Below, one piece after another: positions 8,547 through 17,123 of a stretch of 40,573 nucleotides of DNA. The stretch comes from an uncultured Marinoscillum sp. (GTDB lineage: Bacteria; Bacteroidota; Bacteroidia; Cytophagales; MED-G16), in contig CABYXZ010000003.1 of NCBI GenBank assembly GCA_902523065.1, forward strand, positions 1-40,573, given 5' to 3'. The first letter of the stretch is position 1; each line of letters starts with the position of its first letter. Position numbers and translations under genes: made by a program. The notes under the pieces were generated by a model. That model made no database searches, was not told where the DNA came from, and saw only the letters and a program-made list of their open reading frames with translations.

Positions 8547-9698
8547 ATGTTTTCTTCTGATTCAGTTAAGAAGTTTAACAACCTACCTACACCTTTTTAT
8601 TATTATGATATCGACATAATAAAAAATAATCTTAAATCATTAAAATACTCTCTTAGATCCAATAACAAAGTTCATTTTTCTGTAAAATCAAATACCAATA
8701 AAAGAATTCTTGAAATAGTAAAATCCTATAATCTTGGGATCGATGCTGTAAGTTATAATGAAATAAAACACTGTTTAGATCAAGGTTTTGATTCAAAAGA
8801 TATAGTATTTGCTGGAGTAGGAAAAACAGATGAAGAAATAAATAAGGCTATTGAAAAGGATATTGCATATTTTAATGTAGAATCATTTCAGGAGTTAGAT
8901 GTAATTAACCAATTATCAAAAAAACAATCAAAACAAACTGAGGTATCAATAAGAGTAAATCCTAATATATTTTCTGAAACAAATAAAAAAATTCAGACTG
9001 GCTCTAAAGATGATAAGTTTGGTGTCCAACTTGAGGATATCTCAAAATTTTCAGATTATGATAAATTATCAAATATTAATATTACTGGGATTCATTTTCA
9101 CATAGGTTCTCAAATATTAAACCTTTCACCATTTGAGAAACTTTGTAAAATAACCAATGAGACAATATCATACCTTGAAGGAAATGGAGTTACAATAAAA
9201 AATATAAATGTTGGTGGTGGACTTGGAATTGATTATATGGACCCTGAGAATAATTTAGAATCAAATTTTAAAGATTTTATACATCTATTTAACTCTAAGA
9301 TTAAACTTAAAAATAATCAATCAATACATTTTGAACTCGGCAGATCAATTGTAGGTCAGTGTGGATTTTTAATTTCTAAAATTCTCTATACCAAAAAATC
9401 ATATAATAAGAATTTTATAGTATTGGATTCAGGTATGAACAATCTTATCAGACCCGCTTTATATAATAGTAAACATAAAATATCTAATATCTCATCAAGA
9501 AGTAATAAAATAGAAGCTTATGATATTGTAGGACCTATTTGTGAAAGTACTGATACTTTTGCAAGAGATTATGAAATGGTAGAGTCTAAAAGGGGTGATC
9601 TCGTGGTTATATATTCATGCGGAGCCTACGCAGAATCTATGTCATCAAATTATAATTTAAGGGATAATATTAAATCATATTATTCAGATACAATTTAA
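8547..9698 (+). CDS. lysA: Diaminopimelate decarboxylase
   Basis: 383 residues, fold-type III PLP enzyme converting meso-diaminopimelate to L-lysine and CO2. The PLP lysine lies in HFSVKSNTN (about residue 50). Other visible elements are the glycine-rich phosphate-binding segment NVGGGLGIDY, FELGRSIVGQCG, and the active-site CESTDTFARD near residue 330, whose C-E-S-x-D is typical of DAPDC rather than ornithine decarboxylase. The C-terminus (AYAESMSSNYNLRDN) is conserved but stops roughly 20-30 residues earlier than many homologues. It is 9 bp downstream of rplT, so it may be part of the translation operon. Confidence 0.93.
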   Translation: MFSSDSVKKFNNLPTPFYYYDIDIIKNNLKSLKYSLRSNNKVHFSVKSNTNKRILEIVKSYNLGIDAVSYNEIKHCLDQGFDSKDIVFAGVGKTDEEINKAIEKDIAYFNVESFQELDVINQLSKKQSKQTEVSIRVNPNIFSETNKKIQTGSKDDKFGVQLEDISKFSDYDKLSNINITGIHFHIGSQILNLSPFEKLCKITNETISYLEGNGVTIKNINVGGGLGIDYMDPENNLESNFKDFIHLFNSKIKLKNNQSIHFELGRSIVGQCGFLISKILYTKKSYNKNFIVLDSGMNNLIRPALYNSKHKISNISSRSNKIEAYDIVGPICESTDTFARDYEMVESKRGDLVVIYSCGAYAESMSSNYNLRDNIKSYYSDTI

Positions 9699-9706
9699 TA
9701 TATTTG
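9699..9706 (+). promoter_or_regulatory. Possible -7 promoter element (TATATTTG)
   Basis: TATATTTG matches the Bacteroidota -7 consensus TAnnTTTG exactly. It lies 4 bp before the ATG of the 27-residue peptide and about 84 bp before the symporter. No TTG-type -33 element is seen 17-23 bp upstream, so support is weak. If it is used, the peptide would be leaderless or untranslated and the symporter would have its own promoter. Confidence 0.25.
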
Positions 9707-9709
9707 GGA

Positions 9710-9793
9710 ATGAATTTCTCAGATCTATATAAGTTAGTACTTATAATACTGATCTTTTACATTATATTCTTAATAGTATTTACCTACCTATGA
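9710..9793 (+). CDS. 27-residue single-pass membrane peptide
   Basis: ATG at 9710 to TGA at 9791-9793 encodes MNFSDLYKLVLIILIFYIIF followed by LIVFTYL. About 19 consecutive hydrophobic residues follow a short polar start, as in a single transmembrane helix. The stop overlaps the symporter start by 4 bp (ATGA), an arrangement that favours translational coupling. A GGGA lies 1-4 bp before the ATG, too close to be a normal ribosome-binding site. Several sodium/solute symporters have small partner proteins encoded just upstream (for example YjcH with ActP and YhdT with PanF), so a partner role is conceivable. I do not recognise this peptide, and chance remains possible in AT-rich DNA. Confidence 0.5.
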   Translation: MNFSDLYKLVLIILIFYIIFLIVFTYL

Positions 9794-11442
9794 GCAATCT
9801 GGACTTTTTAGTATTTACCCTAATTCTTCTTTTCATTGCATTTTACGGTGTTTATAAAAACTATCAGAATAAAAATTTAAAATCATATATTCTTGGAGAT
9901 AGATCGTTGAGCTGGTCAACAATCGGCTTATCTGTAATGGCAACACAAGCTAGCGCGATAACTTTTATTTCTACACCAGGTCAGGGTTATGCTGAAGGCA
10001 TGAGTTTTATTCAAAATTATTTTGGTATGCCTCTTGCTCTTATCGTGGTTTCAATCTTTTTTATCCCCAGATATTACGGCTCAAAAGTTTTTACTGCATA
10101 TCAGTATCTAGAAAAAAGATTTGATTTAAAAGTTAGAACATTAACCTCATTTTTTTTTCTACTGCAGAGAGGATTTCAAAGCGGAGTAACAATATATGCT
10201 CCTTCTATTATTTTAACTGCTGTATTAGGTTGGGAACTACAACCAACAGTTATTTTTGTGGGAATATTAGTTATTCTATATACAGTTATTGGTGGAAGCA
10301 AAGCAGTAAGTTACACTCAAAAATACCAAATGTATATAATTTTAATTGGCTTAGTTGTTTCCTTCTATTATTTAAACTCTTACATTTTTGATCAAATCAC
10401 TTTTTCAAAATCGTTTGAAATAATAAAAATGTTTAATAAAAATAACGCAATTAGTTTTTCTTTTGATCCAAAAGAAAAATATACATTATGGACTGGACTT
10501 CTAGGTGGATTCTTTCTGTCTCTCTCTTATTTTGGCACAGATCAATCACAAGTGTCTCGGTACATCAATGCAAAAGATCAGAAGGAAAGTAGAATTGGTC
10601 TGATTTTTAATGCTATTTTAAAAATACCCTTTCAATTTTTGATTCTTTACATTGGTATTTTACTTTTTGTTTTTTATAGTGTTTATCAGCCTCCTGTGAA
10701 TTTTAATAATAGTTTAATTGATTATCAATCAAAAAATAATCCAGAATTATTAGAGTCTGTATCTAAGGAATCTAAAATCATTTTTGAAGAAAAAAAAGAA
10801 TTAATAACGGATTACAAGACTGATAGAAATTTGCTTATTAATAAAGATAAAGAATTGGCTATGTCTAGAAAACAATTAGAAATTGATGCACTTGACTCAG
10901 GATTTGCATATCAAAGACCAGAAACCGATTTTATTTTTCTTCATTTCATACTTAACTATCTCCCACAGGGATTAATAGGTTTAATGATTGCTTTAATATT
11001 ATCAGCTGCAATGAGCTCAACCTCAGCTGAAATTAGCGCATTGTCTGCAATTACAACCATTGATATATATAAAAGGTTTATTCAAAAGGAAAATAATGAT
11101 AAAACTGATGTTTTAATGTCAAGAATTTTCACACTTTTTTGGGGTTTTATATCAATACTTGTAGCATTATTCTTTGCTCAACAAGAAAATTTAATTGAGT
11201 CAATTAATATTATTGCTTCACTTCTGTACGGAAATGTTCTCGGTATATTTTTAATTGCTTTCTTTCTAAGTAAAATAAAATCAAATAATGTTTTTTTTGG
11301 TTCAATACTATCTCAATTTACTGTTTTTATTATGTATTTTGTTTTAGGGAAAACCATTGGATATCTATGGTTTAATTTAATTGGTACCGTTTTAACATGT
11401 TTATTTTCTATTTGTTTATATTATTTAGCTAACAAGAAATGA
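9790..11442 (+). CDS. Sodium:solute symporter (SSS family)
   Basis: 550 residues with about 13 predicted membrane helices. Family features include the Na+-site region LSVMATQASAITFISTPG in the early helices, QRGFQSGVTIYAPSI, the signature YFGTDQSQVSRYI near residues 247-259, and ALILSAAMSSTSAEISALSA near 401-420. It imports a solute (sugar, carboxylate, amino acid or similar) with Na+; the substrate cannot be told from sequence. Residues 300-380 form a long charged, probably helical insertion between two membrane helices. The start overlaps the 27-residue peptide by 4 bp and the stop overlaps the dehydrogenase start by 4 bp, so these genes are likely translated together. Confidence 0.93.
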   Translation: MSNLDFLVFTLILLFIAFYGVYKNYQNKNLKSYILGDRSLSWSTIGLSVMATQASAITFISTPGQGYAEGMSFIQNYFGMPLALIVVSIFFIPRYYGSKVFTAYQYLEKRFDLKVRTLTSFFFLLQRGFQSGVTIYAPSIILTAVLGWELQPTVIFVGILVILYTVIGGSKAVSYTQKYQMYIILIGLVVSFYYLNSYIFDQITFSKSFEIIKMFNKNNAISFSFDPKEKYTLWTGLLGGFFLSLSYFGTDQSQVSRYINAKDQKESRIGLIFNAILKIPFQFLILYIGILLFVFYSVYQPPVNFNNSLIDYQSKNNPELLESVSKESKIIFEEKKELITDYKTDRNLLINKDKELAMSRKQLEIDALDSGFAYQRPETDFIFLHFILNYLPQGLIGLMIALILSAAMSSTSAEISALSAITTIDIYKRFIQKENNDKTDVLMSRIFTLFWGFISILVALFFAQQENLIESINIIASLLYGNVLGIFLIAFFLSKIKSNNVFFGSILSQFTVFIMYFVLGKTIGYLWFNLIGTVLTCLFSICLYYLANKK

Positions 11443-12362
11443 AAATTGGAATAATAGCACCTAAGGAGAGAGTTGATGGTTGGGTAAGGACTTTTAAAAA
11501 ATATGACGAAAAAATTCATATCTCCTCATATCCTGATATTGATTACGATAAAATTGACTGTATATGTCTCTGGAAACATCCAAAAGATGTTTTAGGAAAA
11601 TTCAATAATCTAAAACTTATCCATTCAATGGGAGCAGGTGTAGATCACATAATAAATGATCCTTCACTTCCAAAAGGCATTCCAATATGTAGAATTTCTG
11701 ATGAGAAATTATCATTTTCGATGACTAACTATATTATTACTGCCGTTCTTTTCCATCATAGAAGAATTTTAAAGTATCAGAAAGACAAGAAAGAGAAAGT
11801 ATGGGATCAATATACCCATCCAGAAAAATTACCTGTAAATATTGGAATATTAGGTTTTGGGGCATTAGGTTCTGATGCTGCAGATAAACTTCAATATATG
11901 GGTTTTAATGTTTTAGGTTATTCATTAAATAAAAAGGTGAACACTAAAGTTAAGGTTTATCATGGTGATGAATTAGATGAATTTTTATCGAAAATAAATA
12001 TACTGGTATGTATTGTTCCTTATACTAATAAAACTCATCACTTGCTTGATGAGAAACTTTTCAAAAAACTAAAAAAGGGAACATATCTCATTAATGTATC
12101 TAGAGGTAAAGTTCAAAATGAAAATCATATTCTAAAATATATTGATAATGGGACCTTATCAGGAGCTTTTTTAGATGTATTTGAGACAGAACCACTTCCT
12201 CAATCAAGTGGTATATGGAACCATGAAAAAATTCAAATAACACCACATAATGCAAGCATAACTAATGAAGATGCTGCTGTGCCTCAGATTATAGAGAATT
12301 ATAAGAGAGTAGTATCGGGAGATACTTTATTAAATCAGGTTAATATTGATAATGAGTATTAG
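11439..12362 (+). CDS. D-2-hydroxyacid dehydrogenase, glyoxylate/hydroxypyruvate reductase A-like
   Basis: 307 residues. The N-terminal substrate domain includes CLWKHPKDVL and HSMGAGVDHIINDPSLP. The NAD(P)-binding Rossmann motif GILGFGALGSDAADKL follows near residue 137. The catalytic trio is present: Arg in NVSRGKVQNE, Glu in DVFETEPLP and His in ITPHNAS. The short length and the missing first Rossmann glycines of classic PGDH point to the GhrA-like branch, which reduces glyoxylate or hydroxypyruvate. The start overlaps the symporter stop (ATGA) and its end overlaps the OmpA-family gene by 11 bp, so coupling to transport of a related 2-keto or 2-hydroxy acid is a reasonable but unproven idea. 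Confidence 0.88.
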   Translation: MKIGIIAPKERVDGWVRTFKKYDEKIHISSYPDIDYDKIDCICLWKHPKDVLGKFNNLKLIHSMGAGVDHIINDPSLPKGIPICRISDEKLSFSMTNYIITAVLFHHRRILKYQKDKKEKVWDQYTHPEKLPVNIGILGFGALGSDAADKLQYMGFNVLGYSLNKKVNTKVKVYHGDELDEFLSKINILVCIVPYTNKTHHLLDEKLFKKLKKGTYLINVSRGKVQNENHILKYIDNGTLSGAFLDVFETEPLPQSSGIWNHEKIQITPHNASITNEDAAVPQIIENYKRVVSGDTLLNQVNIDNEY

Positions 12363-13743
12363 ATCATATCTATCTATATTTTTTCTTTTAACATTTTCAC
12401 TTGTTAAATCTCAATCGTTTGAAAATGTATCTCTTGTCAATAAAAAGATGGAGTCATACCCGTTTAACGAGAGTAATGCATACTTAAGTGATGATGGTAA
12501 TACATTATTTTTTAGTAGTTCAGACAACAGAAATAATACATATGGATTAAGTGATATGAATGATATATGGTATAGAAATAAGAATAATGGAGTTTGGGGA
12601 ACACCAATTAATTTGAGAGAGGTAAATACAATAGAAAATGATGTGATCCTAGGATTGTATAATAATGATCTAATAATATTAAGAAATGGATCTATAGACT
12701 ATTACGATATAAACAATCAATATAAACTTAAAAGAACAGAGAAAATAGATGGGTTTCCACCAAATTATAATTTAATATCTGGATCAATCAATTATTCACA
12801 GGATAAGCTTTTTCTTTCGTTTGAGGGTTTTGGAACCTATGGTGTTGAGGATATTTATACTTCTAAAAAAAACAATAATGTATGGGGTAGATTAACTAAT
12901 ATTGGATCATCTGTTAACAGTGAATACCAAGACATATCTCCATTTCTTTACAAAGAAGATACACTGGTATTTATTTCAAACAGAGACGAGGTAGGATATG
13001 AGTTATATTTTACAGTCTTAAAAGATGAATTCTGGTCTGAACCCTTAAAAATGAATCTTTTAAATACATCAAAATCAGAAGCTTCATTAACTTATGACTA
13101 CAATTCAGATAATTTTATATTATCTGCAACTACTGACAGTAAAACTAATTCTGATTTATTCTTCTATTCTGATAGTAAAGCTCGAATTAACGTGACCTTT
13201 AATCTCAATTCTGAAATAACTAATGGAAATTTATACCTTAACAATGATTCTATTTCATTTAGTTCAAATATTTTTAATTTACCAATAGAAAGCGTTGATA
13301 CATATAATTTTAAATTTGTGGTAGATAATTATTTTATAAAAGACACAACACTTAGAGTAGACAAATCAGTTGATATATCTATTAATTTAGATGAGGTGAA
13401 ATCAGGAAGCAGGGTAGTATTAAAAAATCTAATTTTTAAACAGTCTTCAACAGATTTAGATGACGAATCTCTTCCTTATTTAAATAATTTATTACACCTT
13501 TTTGGATCAAATTCTAACATTCAAATAACAATAGAAGGACATACAGATAATAGAGGTGACTTTAGGTCTAATATCAAATTGTCAAGGGAAAGGTCAGAGG
13601 TAATTAAAAATTTTTTAGTGATTAACGGAATTAAGAAAAGTCAGATAAAAGTTAAAGGTCTTGGACCAACTAAACCTAGATACAGTAATGATAATGAAGA
13701 ATCAAGGAAACTAAACAGGAGAGTTGAGTTATTCGTTAATTAG
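12352..13743 (+). CDS. OmpA-family outer-membrane protein with PD40-type repeats
   Basis: 463 residues from the ATG at 12352; a TTG at 12346 is less likely. A signal peptide (MSIRSYLSIFFLLTFSLVKSQ) is followed by repeated segments like GNTLFFSSSDNR, DKLFLSFEG.GTYG.EDIY and DTLVFISNRDEVGYELY, which are PD40/WD40-like beta-propeller blades. A short linker domain precedes the C-terminal OmpA peptidoglycan-binding domain: GHTDNRGD, LSRERSEVIKNFL and NRRVELF. It should sit in the periplasm or outer membrane and anchor to peptidoglycan. It resembles the domain set of T9SS component PorE but has no obvious TPR region, so I do not assign that role. It overlaps the dehydrogenase by 11 bp and the convergent lipoprotein gene by 8 bp. 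Confidence 0.9.
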   Translation: MSIRSYLSIFFLLTFSLVKSQSFENVSLVNKKMESYPFNESNAYLSDDGNTLFFSSSDNRNNTYGLSDMNDIWYRNKNNGVWGTPINLREVNTIENDVILGLYNNDLIILRNGSIDYYDINNQYKLKRTEKIDGFPPNYNLISGSINYSQDKLFLSFEGFGTYGVEDIYTSKKNNNVWGRLTNIGSSVNSEYQDISPFLYKEDTLVFISNRDEVGYELYFTVLKDEFWSEPLKMNLLNTSKSEASLTYDYNSDNFILSATTDSKTNSDLFFYSDSKARINVTFNLNSEITNGNLYLNNDSISFSSNIFNLPIESVDTYNFKFVVDNYFIKDTTLRVDKSVDISINLDEVKSGSRVVLKNLIFKQSSTDLDDESLPYLNNLLHLFGSNSNIQITIEGHTDNRGDFRSNIKLSRERSEVIKNFLVINGIKKSQIKVKGLGPTKPRYSNDNEESRKLNRRVELFVN

Positions 13744-14182
13744 GCTTGCAATCAGTTCCAGGAAAAGAATCCGTAACTTTTGTGAAAATAAATTCAGTAT
13801 TATTTGTCTGTTTAACTGTTAATTTTGTTCCTGTTGAATTAACAGACATTGTGAAAGTACCATCTGGTTGAGTAGATTCTCCAATATATTCTACCTGATA
13901 TGAAATAAAATTAGCTTCATTTCTAAGTATTGTTTGAGTATATTGAACACCTTCCTGACTTGAATTAAATGTACCATCACCTGAAGAATATCTTGTGCAC
14001 TTACCATCCCAATAATCATCCTCGCTATCAATATTTATTCTAAACCAATAATTATTAGTATTCACCCAAACTGAACCAGCATGTGTAGAATTGAAAGTAT
14101 TAGATAAAGAATCTTCTTCATCACTACATCCTGTGAAAAGAATTAGAGATAATATAAAAATTATTACGCTATATTTCATCAC
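13736..14182 (-). CDS. Small lipoprotein, likely surface-exposed, unknown function
   Basis: 148 residues. The N-terminus MMKYSVIIFILSLILFTGC ends in a lipobox with Cys19, followed by SDEED. An acidic stretch right after the cysteine is the lipoprotein export signal described for Bacteroidota (similar to SDDFE in Flavobacterium), so placement on the cell surface is likely. The rest is a small beta-rich domain with W/Y residues and phrases such as DGTFTMSVNSTGTKLTVKQ, suggesting a lipocalin-like or immunoglobulin-like fold; I do not recognise a family. It is convergent with the OmpA gene (8-bp overlap) and 73 bp downstream of another lipoprotein gene on the same strand. Confidence 0.8.
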   Translation of the reverse strand: MMKYSVIIFILSLILFTGCSDEEDSLSNTFNSTHAGSVWVNTNNYWFRINIDSEDDYWDGKCTRYSSGDGTFNSSQEGVQYTQTILRNEANFISYQVEYIGESTQPDGTFTMSVNSTGTKLTVKQTNNTEFIFTKVTDSFPGTDCKPN

Positions 14183-14255
14183 TAGTAATTATACAACATA
14201 AATATTTAAAAATAGCTTTTTTGAAATATTTTAATTAAGAAATTTTAACTTGGTA

Positions 14256-15380
14256 TTATTCGGATATCGTAACTGATTGTGGGTATACAACAAAGTCATT
14301 TTCTATTATTTGGAAACTTTCTCCATTTACCCATACTTCACCACTTCCAACAGTAATTATATCTCCGTCATCAGATACCACTATGTCTTTCATCTCTCCA
14401 CCATTGTATTCAGTAATCTCATTACTTGGATTATTTCCGCTAAAATCAATGGTCCAATAGCTTGCCGATGTTACTGAAAAATCAAAATATGTATATCCCG
14501 AAGCATAAAGAACTCCATTTTTTAAAGTAATTGCAGATGCATAAGCTTCCCTATCATTACTAGATACTTCAGATCTTCTCAATGTAGCTTCCTTAAGGGT
14601 TTTTCTGGAACTTTGATTATTTTTCCATACAGTCGGATAATAATGTGTTGCATTCCTCTTATTATCAGTCCATCCACTAATGTAGTAGTCGTTACCATCA
14701 ATAACAATATCCATTGCTTCTCCGTCATGATTTCCATCAAGATTTGATCTTTGATTTCCAACCCACTTTGCAGGAATAATTCTATGTTCTCTTTGATACC
14801 AACCAACTGAAATTGGTTCTCCGTTTAAAATTGCAATACCATAAGCATCAGAACTTACTCCACTTTGTAGCGGATAAAGTTTCCCTTGTGGATTTTCATC
14901 ATTTAGTATCCAATAACAAGCACTTGAAACCCCTCCAAAACTAGCTTTTTCAGATACATAATTTCCAGATATATATATATCTTCTCCATCAAAAGCCAAT
15001 GCAAATGCGGTGGCACCTCCCCAGGTTTCATCATTGTTAGGGGCATTCAATACAGTTTTAACACCATCAATCCAAATTGCTGGGTCTCTTTCACCCCATG
15101 TAGTTTCTCCAACTGCATAAACCACTCCATTTCTTACTTTTATTTCGTTTATAAGTCCAGCATCATCTAAATCTACTCTCTGATATGTTCCACTACTATT
15201 TGCTACCCAATATGCACCGTATTCCTTTCCTCCTGTTGAATATGATCCAGCAATATAAATCTGACCTGGTAATGCAGGATCAGTAGGTCCACAGCACACG
15301 GGATCATCAGGATCACATCCTAAGAGATTAAATAATAAAAATATAATTAATAGGTTTATATAAAAGTTTGAGAGTTTCAT
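14256..15380 (-). CDS. Surface lipoprotein with seven propeller-like repeats
   Basis: 374 residues. The lipobox NLLGC places the lipid on Cys22, followed by acidic DPDDP, again export-signal-like. The mature part contains seven repeats built on the pattern (I/V)-Y-(I/A)-(S/A/V)-G, then 15-30 residues, then a W preceded by Y/K/V: IYIAGSYS...AYWV, VYAVGETT...AIWI, IYISGNYV...CYWI, ISVGWYQ...AKWV, YYISGWTD...TVWK, LYASGYTY...SYWT, IITVGSGE...VWVNG. Seven equal repeats suggest a seven-bladed beta-propeller. No enzymatic motif is seen; binding of a ligand or partner is more likely. It is followed 73 bp on by the small lipoprotein and preceded by ggt 41 bp upstream. Confidence 0.8.
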   Translation of the reverse strand: MKLSNFYINLLIIFLLFNLLGCDPDDPVCCGPTDPALPGQIYIAGSYSTGGKEYGAYWVANSSGTYQRVDLDDAGLINEIKVRNGVVYAVGETTWGERDPAIWIDGVKTVLNAPNNDETWGGATAFALAFDGEDIYISGNYVSEKASFGGVSSACYWILNDENPQGKLYPLQSGVSSDAYGIAILNGEPISVGWYQREHRIIPAKWVGNQRSNLDGNHDGEAMDIVIDGNDYYISGWTDNKRNATHYYPTVWKNNQSSRKTLKEATLRRSEVSSNDREAYASAITLKNGVLYASGYTYFDFSVTSASYWTIDFSGNNPSNEITEYNGGEMKDIVVSDDGDIITVGSGEVWVNGESFQIIENDFVVYPQSVTISE

Positions 15381-15421
15381 TTTTGTAAATTTTTTTAAAA
15401 ATAATATTTTAAAATTAAAAA

Positions 15422-17116
15422 TTAATACCCGAGAGCAACATTGTCACCTCTTTTGTCAGCGCCACCTTCAAATGAACCATCTTCTCTTACTAATATACAA
15501 TCCATTCTACCAAGCGTTTTCCTTATCATAATCTTATGACCAATATTGGTTAAATCATTACTTAATTCATCTGATAATGTATTTTCTTCAACAGCCAGAA
15601 CGTCAGGAAGCCACTGGTGATGAAATTTTTTTTTATCTACAGCTTCCTGCATCCCCATACCGTAATCAATCACATTTAAAATAGTCTGATAAACAGAAGT
15701 AATGATTGTTGATCCACCAGGTGTTCCAACTACCATAAATAAATTATCATCTTTCTCAATAATTGTTGGTGTCATAGAAGAAAGCATTCTTTTATTTGGT
15801 TCTATTGAATTTGCTTCACCTCCAACCAATCCAAACATATTTGGATAACCAGGCTTAACACTAAAATCATCCATTTCATTATTTAAGAGAAATCCTGCTC
15901 CCTCAACTACAACTTTTGATCCGTAACCGCCATTAATTGTTGTTGTTACTGAGACAGCATTTCCATATTTATCCACAATAGAAAAATGAGTTGTTTCCTC
16001 AGACTCAATTCCGTTAAATGATCCTTCCTTTACTTCTGAGGATGGTGTTTTAATACTGCTTTCAATCTCGCTAAATCTATTTAATAAATATTCTTTATCA
16101 AGTAAAGATTTTTGGGGTACATTAAAAAAATCGGGATCACCTAAGTGGGTTGCCCTGTCAGCGTAAACTCTGCTTTCTATCTCTGTAATAGTATTTATAT
16201 ACTCAAGTGAGTTGTGATCATAGTTTTTAGTTTCTAACTGCTCAGCGCCATGTAATAATTGAACCAGGGCTATTCCACCACTTGATGGAGGTCCCATTGA
16301 TATAATTTTATGGTTTTTAAAGTATCCAATTACTGGTTCTCTCCACACTGAGCTGTAATTATCTAGATCTGACTGAGTTATAATTCCTCCCCCTGACTTC
16401 ATCTCATTGATAATAAGTTCTGCAACAGCACCTTTATAAAAACCGTCCCTCTTTGATTTTTTAATTTTTTCAAGAGTGTTTGCAAGATTTTTTTGTGTCA
16501 AAATATCTCCAACCTTCCATGGATCTTCTTTTATAAATGGTATAGGATGATCATTAGCTGATACTAAGGATTTTTTAACGTTATTTAATCCTTTTGCTTG
16601 CTTTTCAGTTACTCCAAAGCCCTCTCTTGCAACCTTTATTGAGGGTTCAAGTAGAGTTTTCCAGTCTACAGTAGAAAACTTATCATATATCTTGACCATT
16701 CCATCAACTGAACCAGGAACTCCCGATGCTAAATGACCAATTTTACTCCTCTTGTCGTCTACTTTTAATTCACCTTCAATGTTATCAATATACATATCTC
16801 TATATGACTTTTCTGGTGCTTTTTCTCTAAAATCGAGTGTGCCGATATCTCCGTTATTTAATCTATATACCAAGAAACCTCCACCTCCAATATTACCTGC
16901 ATTAGGATATACAACTGACAAAGCGAAGTGAACAGCTATTGCAGCATCGAATGCGTTTCCACCATTTTTAAGTATATCTAATCCAATTTTTGATGCAATT
17001 GGATGAGCGGATGAGACCATTCCATTGTAATAATTTGAGTTGTTGTTACATGAAAATGATAATAATAATGATAATAACAAAAGAGGAAAAAGTGATTTTT
17101 TGAAATTATATTGCAT
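15422..17116 (-). CDS. ggt: Gamma-glutamyltransferase (lipoprotein)
   Basis: 564 residues, full length for the family. The N-terminal signal ends in LLSFSC with Cys23, so the enzyme is probably lipid-anchored, facing the periplasm. The precursor is cut autocatalytically before Thr375 in ESEETTHFS, giving large and small subunits; the following DKYGNAVSVTTTIN is the usual small-subunit start. Large-subunit features include GGNAFDAAIA, GNIGGGGF and GPPSSGGIAL; the small subunit has MLSSMTPTI and GTPGGSTIITS for substrate binding. It cleaves gamma-glutamyl bonds of glutathione and related peptides. The start codon is separated from that of divergent asnB by only 7 bp. Confidence 0.96.
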   Translation of the reverse strand: MQYNFKKSLFPLLLLSLLLSFSCNNNSNYYNGMVSSAHPIASKIGLDILKNGGNAFDAAIAVHFALSVVYPNAGNIGGGGFLVYRLNNGDIGTLDFREKAPEKSYRDMYIDNIEGELKVDDKRSKIGHLASGVPGSVDGMVKIYDKFSTVDWKTLLEPSIKVAREGFGVTEKQAKGLNNVKKSLVSANDHPIPFIKEDPWKVGDILTQKNLANTLEKIKKSKRDGFYKGAVAELIINEMKSGGGIITQSDLDNYSSVWREPVIGYFKNHKIISMGPPSSGGIALVQLLHGAEQLETKNYDHNSLEYINTITEIESRVYADRATHLGDPDFFNVPQKSLLDKEYLLNRFSEIESSIKTPSSEVKEGSFNGIESEETTHFSIVDKYGNAVSVTTTINGGYGSKVVVEGAGFLLNNEMDDFSVKPGYPNMFGLVGGEANSIEPNKRMLSSMTPTIIEKDDNLFMVVGTPGGSTIITSVYQTILNVIDYGMGMQEAVDKKKFHHQWLPDVLAVEENTLSDELSNDLTNIGHKIMIRKTLGRMDCILVREDGSFEGGADKRGDNVALGY

Positions 17117-17123
17117 CTCTATT

